Assembly: GCF_030052815.1 (NCBI RefSeq)
Contig: NC_079505.1
Coordinates: 62,183,309 to 62,247,308 of the forward strand
Length of the DNA: 64,000 nucleotides
From: Hevea brasiliensis
Taxonomy: Eukaryota; Streptophyta; Magnoliopsida; Malpighiales; Euphorbiaceae
Direction: 5' to 3'
The notes under the pieces were generated by a model. That model did not search any database, was not told the DNA's origin, and saw nothing but the letters and a program-made list of their open reading frames with translations. The translations under genes were made by a program, and so were the position numbers. How positions within the stretch are numbered: position 1 is the first letter of the stretch; each line of letters starts with the position of its first letter. Positions 22,462 through 35,186 of this stretch are shown here, in pieces.

Positions 22462-25283
22462 AGCCTGTATATGATCAGCACCAAGTAGTCGCTGATTACA
22501 CTTCAGAGCCTCATGGAGGTACCTAAGAGCGAGATGGACATTCCCCAATCCTTCTTCCATCATTGCTACATTGATATATGTGGCAGCCGTATTTGGATGA
22601 GATGGCCCACATGTTAAATGCAAAAGATACAATGCACGGTTGACATACCTAGAACAGCAAAAGGGTAATCACTATGGCATTCTGCTTATGAGGTTTAAGG
22701 AAACACATTCACTCTCGAATGAATGATACTTTGCTTAACACAACTTAATAAAATTGAGAAATTTTCAGGTGAAACTGTCTGTTGATTTTAATTCTCCATG
22801 ATGGATAAGGTTCAGTTCTTTGTTTTCCATTTTGAACTTCCCCTGATCACTGCTAAGTCAGACCTGAAATCCAATAAGCTAAGAACCTCATCTAAAGTTT
22901 AAATTACAATTAGCTAATTAGCACCATATTGTAAACTGCTAGAATAAGAAGGCCTATGAGACGGAGGACTATCCCATTTTATAGCTTAAGAATGGACTTA
23001 AAAAGAATTAAACATTTGTCAAATAATACTCTACAGTAGGCCCACTGCTCAGAAAGAAATTATTTCAATAGATCAGATATTATGTTGAATCTAACCCATG
23101 GAGGACAATTACAATTCTACCATTGGAGAAAATATTGTACTCTTCTATCACCAGTACACCACCGCCACAACAACAACAACCACAATAATAATGAATTAAA
23201 GACCCAACATTAAGCCAAAAGCAAAGACATACATAAAAAAATATATTCCATCACAATCATTTTCTCCTTGGTGGTTATAAGATCACATAGAAAGCAAATT
23301 GACGCCATATTTTTGTACAATCTCAGTGGTACTCAAAATATTAAGGAAAAATTACCATTTAGCCCCCTATATTTTACTTTCATTAAACTATTTAGTCCTA
23401 TGTCAAGTTTTTGTTATTCATACTATTCATACTACTATTTAGTCCCTATATTTTAGTGAAACTAATTAGTTGGTCTATATTTTTTCAAAAATACAATATT
23501 TTTGAAAAATATAATCTTCGATAAAAATAGAAATTTTGTTATGTGAAAACTAAATTTGAATTTATATATATTTTTTAATTTTCAATTCCCTGGACATCAT
23601 TTTTATGTTTTTTCTACTAGAAAATAATTTTCCTAGATTACTTATAAGTTTAAGGAAATTGAATAACTTTTTTTGTATAGACAATTTGTCCCAGTTTTAT
23701 CAATAGATGAAAATAAAGAGAGAATGAGGGAGAGAAGGGTATAGGTATAATAGAGAAAAAACATGAAAAGAGAAAAATAAGGGTAGATAAGAGAGAACTA
23801 GGAGAGAGAGAATTAGGATAATTTAGGTATTAAAAATAATTATAAGACCAAATAGTTAACGGAGTTAAATAACATGGACTAACTAATATGTTTTTCCAAA
23901 ATATAGGAACTAATGTATTTTTCTAAAATATAGGGACTAACTAATTATTTTCATTAAAATAGAGGGATCAAATAGTAGTTTGGCTATTATTGACTAACGG
24001 AAAAATTGACAGATGGACTAAACAGTTTAACGGAAGCAAAATATAAGGACTAAATCGTATATTTTTCAAAATATAGGGACCAAGTAATTAGTTTAGCTAA
24101 AATACATGGACTAAATAGTAATTACCCAAATATTAATGCCCAAGTATTTCCCTTCCTTTTCCAGCTAGGGTGGGAAAAAAAAATACCTTGAAAGATTGAT
24201 TTGAAAAAAAAGATGATTAATTGAACCAATGAAGTGTGTGAGCAAAATTTTTAATGTCAATTTCTTATACATGTTTAATGTAATATTTCAAAATGCTATG
24301 CATATAATTTAGAAAATTACTATATAGAGATAATGAAAATATACTTTTTTAATATTTTACTCCAAAATAATAGTAATAAATATTAAACAAAAAGAATAAA
24401 TTACTAAAAATCCATCGACTTTTACCATGATATACACAAGGTGTTGTATTATAAACAAACCTTAGGCAGTGGTGGATCTAGAAAAAAAACTTTTATGGGG
24501 TCAACATATAAAAAGTAAATTATAAAATACTAATAAAAATATAAAAAATATAATACCAATATCTTATAACTGGACTGATTAGATCTAATACCCTAAAAAG
24601 TATGAAGGATTACCTCATTATTAATCAACTATCAATTGATTACATGTGCACTTATGCAATTTTGTCTTGATAAAATACTATTATTCCCTTATTTAGTTTT
24701 AAATTTTACAAAAAATTGCATACGTCAAACTGAAAGGGGGTTTTAGCAATTTACAGTTAAAGAAGGACTTTTGCTAGAAGAGGACCATTATTATAAGTGT
24801 TGTGGATGAAATTTAAATTTAAATTTGGCTCATTAACCAAAGAAAACTGGGTAACCAATGGACCTAAGTGATAAAATACAATGTAAGTGATTAATCAATG
24901 TCAATAGTTTAATTCAAAAAAAAAAAAAAGAAAAAAAAAGCACACATCTCATTTCCGGCTTAAGTTTTTAAAGAAATGTTCAGTCTCAAAGCTTATGAAC
25001 CGAGGAGATTAGGAAATAGCTAGTCTCGAAAATGTGTTACTTTAGAGTATGAAAACCAATCAGTGGAGGAAATTTGACTATATATGCAAATTAAAGAATC
25101 ACAAACTAGAAAGCCACAAAAGATAGAGAAGGAACACCAGCATGGGATCAAAATAATCTAGAAAAAACCTTTCAGATTAGAAATAAAGCATACTTCAAGG
25201 CTAATTCTGTATGTTGAAGACGATAGTAGAAGACAGCTAGATCTCCATAACTTTTCATTGTATCAGGATGATCAAGTCCAAGT

Positions 25284-25318
<35 letters not shown>

Positions 25319-26966
25319 AATGGTTGCCTACATAAAGTGAATGAAGTTAGTGTACTGAGAAACAACTTTTAATAATTCATGTCAAATATAAAACATGACA
25401 ATATCTGGCTGACACTTTTGAATCTTTTAATGTAATACTTCAAATTAAGTAAATTTAATCTCTATTTGTAAGAAGTTGCCTTTGATTTATAAACTTATAC
25501 CTCACGTGAAAACTGCTTCTTGTCCTTGATTGCACTTAAAATTTTTTTTTATTTTAACTTTAATATAAAGAGGAAAAAAAGCAAGAAATCTTCAAGTATC
25601 TTATTTAAAAGAAGAAGAGGAAGAAACATGCTGCACTAAGGGGAAACATATACACATAGATAAAGTATACAACATGCATAAAGTTGTGGCGGGTAATTAA
25701 TTCTTAAGGACAGTAAAGAAATTGGTTGTCTAATTGCGAAAGGAAAGTAAACTCAGGCAAAGCATATAGCCATACATAAATAGATAAAGTAGACAATATG
25801 CATAAAGTTGTGGCATGTAATTAATTCAAAGGATAGTAAAGCAATTGGCCTTAAGATTGCTAAAGGAGACTAAAACACAATGGGAGGATTTTCTCCCCTA
25901 TCTGATTACAGTTCACTGTTCACCACAAAAGTAAAAAGTAGCTATAGGAAAAATATGGTAATGCATACAAGTATTGATATTAGACTACAACATAAAGGAA
26001 CTTAGAATTCTGAAAAAAAAAATTTCTCATCCCAATGAAAGCAGAGCTGTTATTTTTTAGGTGGTTATGTTAGTAATATGGCTGATGTATTTTATAGTGG
26101 TTCACCTTATCAAGACATACATGATGTGCCTAAGATTAACACAAGCTCAAAATATGCTAGTAAATTGTCATGAGTAGAATGACAATCTAATCCTTTTACA
26201 TTAAACAATGATTTATTTATATTATAAGTCACAGTTGCTCCCACATCTTCTGAAGCCAAACTCAGCAGGTTTAAATGAAGCCAGGCATCAGTGATCAGGC
26301 AACTGCAATATCCAACCATCTGCAATAAGCTTTCCCCATTCCTTCTAATTTCTGCTCTTCATTAGTTATTTGACTATCATCCTGAATCCATTTTTATGCA
26401 AATCAGCAATAAATATCCTTGCTATGAACAAACATCCCAGCAACAAGATATTCTTCTTCAATGGATTAGAAAATTAGCAAAATTTGAGTCATTGTTAGAT
26501 ATATCATCATAATTTCTGCTCTTCAAAATATACAAACATAATAAAGGGCAAAGACAAACCTGATTAAAATCTCCAGTGTGGTAGAGCACTACAGCCAGTA
26601 GACTATAAGCTCCTGCTGTCATTCGATGATAAGGGCCACAGACTGACACAAGTTTTGACAGTGCCTTCAAAATTCAATGTGAAATTTATTCTGATTACTG
26701 GTTTCAAACATTGGTAAAAAATAAAAATAAAAAAAATGACAACATAAAAAGAGAGGCGGGTGCCCATACCTTAGTGCCATAATTAACAGCATCCTCCAAT
26801 TTACCTTTATCCAAGGAAGTTTTAGAAGATTCCAACAATGTGCGTCCATCTGCAGATGAACATGCAACATGCTGTAGGAAAGAAGTAACACTGTCAAAGC
26901 ACCAAACATATTACAATAGAACAAAATTCCACTTCTAACTTGAATTATCAGCATCACACCTTATAA

Positions 26967-26998
<32 letters not shown>

Positions 26999-29178
26999 AA
27001 AGGGGGATGCAGTGTCCATATCATAATCCCTGGGAAGGAGCTCAAGTCCAACCTGAGAAAAAATGACTTTGTTATAAAATTATAATGGAGTGAAATGGTC
27101 CTAAAGCATCCCATGCAGTGGAAAGAAGGACATCAAACCTTGTGGGACAGCCCACGAAGAATTGCAAACTTTCTTAGATACTCGCAGCTTTCATGCTTCC
27201 ACTTCCATCCGAACCTTTTCAAAAGGAAAGTTTCCACCCACTTCCACTTAAGTTTATCATCATTTACAATATCTGTATGCTCATTTTCAGATGAAGGTGT
27301 TCCTAATAATGTATTTAGACATGAAGCAATTGATGCAGCCAAGTCAGCAGCACTATTAACAGCAGCTACAACAGCTTGTAATATGTGTTTGTAGGCTCGA
27401 ACAATCATTTCATGTATACAGAGTGATTGCACGTGAGGAAGTTTGTCTGCAAGTTCAACCTAGAATGACAGGAGGAGAAAAGATTAAGATTCAGAATCCT
27501 CAATCCAGCTATTTAGATAAGTCCACTCTGATAGAGCACTTCAAGTGTGATATATGTTTAGTTGGTGACAAGAATTACTACAGTGTGTAAAACTTTCATG
27601 AAATGATATACACCAATATTGAAAGAAAAAAGCATATTAATTTTGCAGAGAAACAGCAAAGGACTATGAATCTTAGATATGGATTTCTAACCAAGCCAAT
27701 GAACTCTTTCATACAACTAGAATTGTTCCAAACCTTTACAAATGCATTTGAACCTTTGTCATCCAAACCTTTTCCTCCCCTTCATTTTATATCAAAGCAC
27801 CAAAAAGAAATACTAAATTAATATGTTATTCTATGCAATGGCATTAAAAATTCAGTAAAGTTTGGCATCAAAAATTTAGCAAAGTTTAGAGATCATAAGA
27901 AAATAGGCATGATGGAGAATTTACCACGCGCCCTAAAGAACACATCTGCAAACCCCTGGTATGCATAAAATCTGTCAAAGTTCTTCCATCAACTGGTGAA
28001 AGTTCAAGGGAGCCAAAATCTGCCACCTGAAATGTTGAAAAAATGAATGAGACATACTGAGTCCAGAAGGTCTTATTAGTCCCAAAAAAATGTTGATTGT
28101 GGAGCAACTAACCAATTTGGGAAGAGCTGTATCATCATAGTATTTATGTGCCATTTCAATTAATTCACCAGGTGACTGCAAAATCAAAACAACCAAACAA
28201 ATATGAATCTGAAAATGATAACAGGATATCTGTGCATGTGGGAGCATGTGTATAAAACATGCAAAAACGGACATGCTCACGACTCTGCGATTCTTAAATC
28301 ATCTCTTGAAGAGCCAAGTTCACTACATGAATCTTAAAGAATTCATAGAAAAAAAATAAGTAGACAGACATTCTCAGAAAAAGAAGAATACCTTGAGGTG
28401 AAGACCAGTTTCTGATTCTTTAAGGCGCAAATATGCATCTTCATGGAGCAGTTTTTTCCACATGGTTTCCATTTCCAGTTCTTTTTTCTCCAATTCTTTC
28501 TGATTACTGCCATCCAATTTCTTGTTCATGTCAAGATTACCCACAGAAACATCTTTTCCCTCTTCAATTTTGCTGCTTCTGACATCTATTTTTTTCTTTA
28601 TTTCCTTAAGCAATGCACCTTGCTTTCCAAGTCCCTTCACAGCAGGCTCAGGCTTAGCTTCTTCAGTTTTCTTAGACTCAGTTTTCCCCGAAGCCTGATT
28701 TTGCAAATGTTGAACCCAACATGCTCCTAGCTCCCATCTGATAGACTTGGTTTGCTTATTTGTTTCTTCCTGTAACTTCAGCAGACTATCTTCTAGTACT
28801 TTCCTCACCAAAGACCTAGCAGATCGTAAACACTCAGAATCTCCAGTCTGCACTCGCTGGACTGTACTAGATGACTGAGGAGTAGATAACTTGTGCAATA
28901 GCATTCTCAAGCTGCAAGGTAATTTGAAGAAAATGACAATTAACAACTCATTACACACTTATGAGTTCATACATTATAAGCCGAAAATGACAATTAACAA
29001 CTCATGACACACTTATGAGTTCATACATTATAAGCCAAAACGACAAGTAACAATTCATGATGCTCTTATGATGTAATGCATTATAAGCCACAAAGGCTAA
29101 TATTTCTTAGAATAGTGTGTCTGCATAGCATGTTTTTGTGTGCAACTGCAAGCATACATGTGTATCAAGGAACAGCGG

Positions 29179-29215
<37 letters not shown>

Positions 29216-32200
29216 TTACATAAATATTCTAAAGGGAACAAAGCAAACAAATTATCAGCCTAATAGATGAACCTATTAACATTCAAGGCATTGGCGCCTC
29301 CTTCAGGCTGGTCTTCAATGTCAACGTCCTGGGGAATAGAATTCCCCTCCCAATTGACCTCATCTGAAACTTTAACAACGGCTGTGTAGCCACAATGTCT
29401 GATAACCACAACACCTAAGGTAGAAGTATCCTACAAGAATAAAAGGTGACTTCAGCAATTCACAAAACCTGCTTCAGTCAAAATAATAAGCATAAACAAC
29501 AATTATTTTACTGACATGAACAGTTGCACTTTCATCAGCAGTTATGCCTTTAAGTAAATTTCTCTGGGCAAGCTCTTCCTGCGACATTCCAAGAACCCTA
29601 CTCCCATCATTTTTACAATCCGACTTGTTACTTGCCTCAGGAACATCTCTTGCCACCTTAATAATCAAATCTCCCACTTTTTCCTCATGCAAAACTGAAT
29701 GGTTGGTATCATTTAAAGAGTACTGATTGTTGTCAATAATACGTGTGATTGCTGCAACAGCTTTGAAAACAGAGACATCGACAAATAAACTGTGAAGCAG
29801 AAAGGCTTTCCTATCTCGTATTTGCCTCTCCTCTGCTGTTTTACAAGGCATTGCTGCCAGAATTGCAAACTCCTTCGCCCATGGCCTGTGGTCATGTGTG
29901 CTATCTCTTCCTTGTCCACCTCCATTCCCTCCCCAGTTCTCATCCTCAACAGGAAGGGGAGCGAAAACAAATGGATTATCAGCAACAACTGGAGGAACAA
30001 CCCATGTGTTTGCCCGAAAACCATAGGGAAGATTGCCAAACTGAAATAAAAGAACATTAAATCACAAACACTTCTCAAATTGACATCTAACATAGAGAAA
30101 GAGACTAGGGGGAACCTACTTTATTGTGCTCTGTGAAAGCTTTCATGAGAGCCTTATAAGCCTGCAATTAAATATCATACCTTGATAAATGCCAGACAAT
30201 TATTCCATAAACAAATTTAAGCCCACATTCATTGAAGCAATAAAGACCAAAAAAAGTAAAGCAGTAAAAATTATTATTGGCAATAAGGAGATGGAAAGAA
30301 AAGAGAAAAGTGATATAAGTGTGGAATTGGATTAGAACTTACAGCATCAAAGACTCTGCTAATCTGCTGGAGTAGAGTAACCAAAGATTGACAGATAAGA
30401 AGACGTTTTCCAGCAGGGTAAAACCCTTTCCGCGAAGCTACAATTGTCATCGGCTTCCCACTGCAAACCCTTACCTACATTTCACAATTTTTTTACTCTC
30501 AAATAATCTAATCAATCTATAATCAACCAATAACCAACTTCATTCAAAATCGAAACACAAATCTGACATCTATCTGGAAGAAATCGTCTTCCGTTTTATC
30601 ATCAGGGAAAGGACGCGTGGATCTCCTAATGTCTGCAAATTTGAACCCAAAACTCACAACTAGTTAACAAAATAAAATTATTATAATAATATTGCAATTT
30701 TACTCGAAAAAGAAGCAAATTGAAAACTGACATTGGACTGGCGGGGTGAGGTGTGAAAACGAAAAGAAATCGTAGAACTGCCCGAGCCGCGGCGGTGGAC
30801 ACATTGAAACCACCGTGTCCCCCTTCTCCTCCACGTCCTTAGAGCTATCCGTCCCAATCTTGCAGTCAGCACCATCGATTTTCTTATCTCCTCCTCCTCC
30901 TTTCGACTTTGGATTGGCATCGCCTCCGTTGTCCGAAGAACCAGAACTCTGAGTCGGTTCGGCTTCGGTCAAACCGGTGTCCTTCGGACCGGACTCCTTC
31001 GAATTGATTCGAGCGGCCGGTTTGGACGACGACTGGCCGAACGAGGTGGTGCAGGCAACGATGTCGAGGAGTCGCCGGACGTGAGCTACGGCTTGCAAAT
31101 CCGTGTAGTCCTCTGTAACCGAAAATTTGAATTCTCGTTACTTCTTGCATTCTTTGGTTATTTTTTTATTCGCTTTATTTATATTTTATTATTATTAATT
31201 ATAATTATTTATAAAAATAAGTTTCATTTTATTAAAAATAAAACATTTTCAATAAAGTAAAAATATAACATTTTCTTGTATTTTAATTTTATATAATTAT
31301 ATTTCATATAATTGTTAATAAAATAAATTTTATTTTATAAAAAATAAAATTAAGATAAAAACTCTAAAATCACAAAAAAAAAAGGAAGTGTGTGGCGGTG
31401 ATTGGGGTGTAGTCTGGTGGGTAATTGATGATAGATTCTTAGCCGTTGGATTTGTAGAATACCTTCAACGATAGTGAGGTGGCAGGGTTTGAGAGAGACG
31501 ATGTCGACAGAATCCTTGAGTCTGGGTCCTCGTGCCTGTGTATGTCTTTGCAGTTAGTTACCGGAGGATTATCCTCCATTTACTAAATGATCATTAACGA
31601 GCCAAAACTTATTAATAATATCAGCTTATTATTTCCCACTAAAAAAATCAGTTTATTTTACAGTAATTAATATAATCTAATGATAATTATATATAATTCA
31701 ATAATGAGAGATTCAGAATGAATTATTTCCATAATTGTCACTGACTAGTGTATTCTAACTTTTCAATAAAAAAAATAGAATTCTTTCCTTTCCACATTTA
31801 TAATAAAAAATTATATTTTTTATTATGTTTTTTAATTTTTATTTTAAACAAATAATTTTTAATTGAAATAAGTAATTTTTATTTTAAAAACTGATATAAA
31901 AAAGAATTTTTTAAAAAATTATATATTGATAAATATTATAGCTTTTTTTTTAATGAAAAAAATAAAAAAAGAAGAGAAAGAAGAAGAAAAAAGAAATACG
32001 GAAATTGATGTACATGGTACTGGCTTGTACTAACAGCAAACTTTTTGTGGATGTGTAGTATTGTACAATAAATACAATCCTGGCAAAAATTCAATTCTAT
32101 AGTTAAGTGAAATCTTGATATTGTCACAGAATCTGATTTAAACTCATTTATACTGTAATCATTTTTATTATATATAAAATTTGAAATAATTTGGTTTAAA

Positions 32201-32864
32201 ATGATTAAAAATTAAAATTTTAATTAAGTAAAAATCAATCTAAAGAGCCATGTAACTCAATCTAAAATAAAACAGTTTGAGTTGGCTTGATCAATTAGAT
32301 AAATAAAATTAATTTTTCAAAGAATATTAAATTTATAATTTGGAATGATTCATAATCTGTAAATTGATATGAATGTAATCTGAAATTCTTTTGGTATAGA
32401 AAATTAATTGATTATCTAAATTTATTCATAACATAAAATTACGTAACCTGGTTTTGTTTTATAAAAAAAAAATAAAGATGATTCACAATTTAAGACTGTA
32501 TTTATTTTAAAAAAATAATTTATATATGAAACACAATTTTTATAAAAAAAATATATTTTTTATGAAAGTATTTTTTATTATTATTTAATTGTAATATTAA
32601 ATTAATAATATGTATTTATTTATAGGCTATGTTGAGATATAATTGAACCCAAAACATTAATGGGGAAATATTTTTTTAAAAAAAAATATTTTATATTTTC
32701 ATAAAAAAATTTTAAATGATTTTATTATTTTAAAATTTTTATAAATTAAAATAAAATTTTTTCCCCGATATATCCCACCAAAAGAACACTAGTTGGGAGT
32801 GTGGGAGCATTTATTTAGCAATCGTAAACATAGGGTAGAGGCAACGATTTAAAAGTACAAATTG

Positions 32865-32899
<35 letters not shown>

Positions 32900-33335
32900 C
32901 CTCGTGTGATAGAGAGAAGTTGGTCAAATGGCATGTCTCGACATGGACACCTAAAAGCTTTCTCACATCTAAGATCCTGTCCGTTGAGATACCCTTCAAA
33001 CATACATACATACATACATAATTATAAAAAAATTAATAATTACAAAAAAATAATAATAAATAAATAAAAATCCCACTTGTAAATTACATTATGAACATAT
33101 AGAACACTAATATACCTTGAGGGTGACTTGCGAGTCATCTGGTGTTTCCACTGTAATTTCAATAACGGCAGGCAAAACTGTCCATGGACGTTTCACATTG
33201 TATTACAAATATTGAACGACAATATCACCAAGAACAAGAACATTAAGAAGAAGATGAGCAGAGACCTTTGTCCTCCTTCTTCTTTTTATCTCCTTTGGCT
33301 TTATGTGGTTTTGCCTTACCCGTTTTAGGAGCCAT
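18537..33335 (-). CDS. TSS/REC-like: CLU-family protein, TSS/REDUCED CHLOROPLAST COVERAGE type
   Basis: Twenty-three coding exons join in frame to 1886 aa: 33335-33266, 33177-33116, 32993-32901, 31535-31463, 31112-30732, 30632-30568, 30474-30343, 30161-30120, 30040-29516, 29430-29273, 28911-28392, 28175-28113, 28026-27925, 27459-27139, 27052-26960, 26871-26770, 26664-26560, 25327-25194, 22648-22465, 21612-21481, 21395-21283, 20808-20730, 20648-18537. Order: Lys-rich start, ubiquitin-like CLU_N (about 24-110, [14 protein letters not shown]), CLU domain (about 300-560), TPRs (about 935-1130, [20 protein letters not shown]) and a disordered Ser/Pro/Glu tail (1183-1886) ending [18 protein letters not shown]. 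Arabidopsis relatives REC1-3 (REC2 is TSS) are cytosolic/nuclear proteins that set chloroplast compartment size; the separate FRIENDLY branch acts on mitochondria. Every junction is GT-AG except a GC donor after exon 19. The start codon lies 17 bases after a CTCAG acceptor-like site, so an intron in the 5' UTR is likely. No disabling change was seen. Confidence 0.94.
18838..19021 (-). repeat. Pro-Asn-Gly peptide repeat in the CLU C-terminal tail
   Basis: Within the last CLU exon, units of the form (V/A)SPNG(Y/F/M) or close variants repeat about eight times every 7-8 residues: [20 protein letters not shown], then [20 protein letters not shown] and related units. The DNA shows the matching CCATTTGG..GACACTGG repeats. 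The unit count may vary between alleles. Confidence 0.85.
22419..22464 (-). repeat. (CT)n/(GT)n microsatellite at the start of CLU intron 19
   Basis: On the plus strand GTGTGTGTGTGTATGTGAGAG leads into about 19 GA units ending at 22459. On the transcribed strand the CT tract begins five bases after the exon 19 end (22465), directly beside an unusual GC splice donor. Confidence 0.9.
23345..24127. mobile_element. MULE-type nonautonomous element in CLU intron 18 (783 bp)
   Basis: A perfect 9-bp direct repeat AAATATTAA flanks the element (23336-23344 and 24128-24136). Terminal inverted repeats read GGAAAAATTACCATTTAGCC on the left and GGGTAATTACTATTTAGTCC on the right in reverse complement. The interior repeats the TTTAGTCC..TATATTTT motif many times in both orientations. 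A 9-bp duplication is the Mutator-superfamily hallmark. There is no transposase. It sits in an intron and leaves the splice sites untouched. Confidence 0.85.
25650..25880. repeat. Imperfect tandem duplication in CLU intron 17
   Basis: Two copies of about 110 bp lie head to tail. Both contain AGATAAAGTA(T/G)ACAA, then ATGCATAAAGTTGTGGC, TAATTAATTC and a GTAAAG(A/C)AATTGG segment. No other element signature was seen. Confidence 0.75.
28930..29093. repeat. 52-53-bp tandem triplication in CLU intron 10
   Basis: Three successive units share TTATGAGTTCATACATTATA followed by AGCC(A/G)(A/C)AA and TTAACAACTCAT. The first two are nearly identical and the third is diverged. It starts 19 bases upstream of exon 11 on the transcribed strand. 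Confidence 0.85.
29179..29210 (+). repeat. A32 homopolymer in CLU intron 10
   Basis: A run of 32 adenines on the plus strand is poly(U) in the CLU pre-mRNA. Length is uncertain because such runs are error-prone in sequencing. Confidence 0.9.
32865..32893 (+). repeat. A29 homopolymer at the start of CLU intron 3
   Basis: On the transcribed strand the exon 3 donor GTATGCC (from 32900) is followed at once by about 29 thymines. U-rich sequence just inside plant introns usually aids 5' splice-site recognition. Confidence 0.9.
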
Positions 33336-34050
33336 ATTGTGCCTCAAAAATCTGAGTGAATATATTGCTAATTAACAAGTACGTAATTAAATAAATTTTC
33401 CTTTCACTTGATGATAAAAACTATATCAACCCAATTGAATTTGTAGACTAAATTCTTCTACGCATGCAAAATTCTTCATAAATTTATTTTCTCTTTCCAC
33501 TATTCATAGTTCAATAATTCTGCTCTTGCGAACAATAAAAAAAATTAAAATAAACTAAAAAAAAAACTCAATCCCAGCAGCAAGAACTCATCAGATAGTT
33601 TCAAATACAAGAAAAAGAACTCCATGAAATGAAATAATGCAAACCCAAGAAAAGAAAAAAGAAAAAGGAAATAGATAGAGGGCAAGAAAGTAGTTTTACA
33701 TAGTGAGAAAATGAGAGAGGGAAGTGAGCAGAAGTGATGATATGGTAGAGCTGAATAAAAGTGCAAGAGTGAAAGGAAACTGGAGACAGATTTGAAGAGA
33801 TTATGAGAGAAAGAAAGAGAAAGAACTTAATTCTTGAGAAGATGATATAGAGAGAAAGACAGAGATAGAAGGAGGTGGATAGGATAAGGTAACCCAAGAC
33901 CTCTCCTCTATACAAGTACACAGAATATAAGGTTAGCAAGCAATTTCAGGCCTCTCATTTTTCTTCCTTTTATTTATTTATTTTTTTCTCTCCCTCAGAA
34001 CACCTCATCACTTCTCTCTCTTGCCCTTTTGCCCATCTTTCTAGACTTGG
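33336..34050 (-). promoter_or_regulatory. CLU gene 5' leader region
   Basis: Upstream of the CLU start the transcribed strand becomes strongly CT-rich (about 33690-33990), as plant 5' leaders often are. A CTCAG acceptor-like site lies at about 33352-33356. A GTAAAA donor-like site occurs within the CT-rich stretch near 33695. A noncoding first exon plus a 5'-UTR intron is therefore likely, but the transcript start cannot be fixed. Reading frames in this stretch are low complexity. Confidence 0.45.
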
Positions 34051-35186
34051 AAATTGAAAGTTTGTCATTATAGAGATTAAAACAACTGAACTCGTATTAT
34101 TATTTATCTATCTCTGTGGATTTTACTTGGCTCTTAGCTGATATTTTCCTAGCTTATGAATGTGTGCTAAGTGTCCCAACCACCTTATTTTTATTTATAT
34201 AATTTTTTTTAAATAACATTACAAGAATTAAATAATTTATTCATAAAACTGGTAAAATTAAAAAAAAAAAGCTATACTTTTAAGTTTTTTTTTTTTTAAT
34301 TAGGTATTATTATATACATTTCGAGTACTAGCGATATACATGAAAGCAGAGGCTATTAACAAGTACGATAATTAGTTAGTTTTCTCTTTCCTTTTTTTTA
34401 AGAAAATAAAATATAGATGTTTTATTAAATGCAGTGAAAAATACAAATTTTAAATACAAAATTTCATACTAATATAATATTATATAAGAAAATTTGAAAC
34501 GAAACACTTATATAAAATATAATAGTAATTATTTTGATTTGAAGTAATTAATCGTGTTGACAGTGTAGGAAACGTTAATTTGAAAGTTAATTTGAAATTA
34601 TGTAAGTGTGCATTTATGCATATGAGATGTACAACTTATATAAAAGATTCAACAAGTAATAATTATGATTCAAAATAAGATATAGATAAAATTAAAGGTT
34701 GTTACAAGTGATTACAAATAGTTGGAGAGATGTATCCTTAATAGCCCCCTCAAGTTGTTGGCTCATCTTAACAAAAAAATTAAATATAAAAATATATTTA
34801 TAAGACAAATTACTAAAAAAAATTATCATATATATATTATAAGAAAAAAATTATTAAAAATTAATACTACAAATAATTTACTAACAAAAAATATATTTAT
34901 ATAAAAATTTTTATATTATGCAAAAGAAAAATAAATTAAATGAAAAAGATGAGAAAGAAAAAGATGATGAAGAAGAGAATATACGAGGAAGAAAAAAATA
35001 AAGAAGAAAATAGATGAGAAAAATATGATGAAGAAAGTAGATAAGAAAGAAAAAATAATGAAGAAAATATGTTAGAACAGAAAAGATGATAAATAAAAAA
35101 GATGAGAATGTAAAAGAAGATGAAGAAAATAAGAGAAAAAAAAATGAGTAGTTAGGAAAGAAAATGAGTAGTAGTTTATATAAGCG
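34051..35186. other. AT-rich spacer, nothing recognised
   Basis: The region contains poly(A/T) tracts and a purine-rich stretch (34911-35160) built of GAAGAAAAAGATGA-like words. It may be part of the CACTA-like element that follows, but no left terminus was found. Confidence 0.5.

Noticed and set aside
24470..24560. GGTGGATCTAG..GGGGTCAA motif recalling the end of a transposon in CLU intron 18
   Set aside because: Only one end-like motif was found, with no partner or duplication.
29076..29270. Plus-strand reading frame with a polylysine run
   Set aside because: It is the A32 homopolymer of a CLU intron read in frame.
33545..33939. Possible upstream reading frames in the CLU leader
   Set aside because: Low-complexity Phe/Ser/Leu products from a CT-rich leader, and the transcript start and 5' intron are not known.
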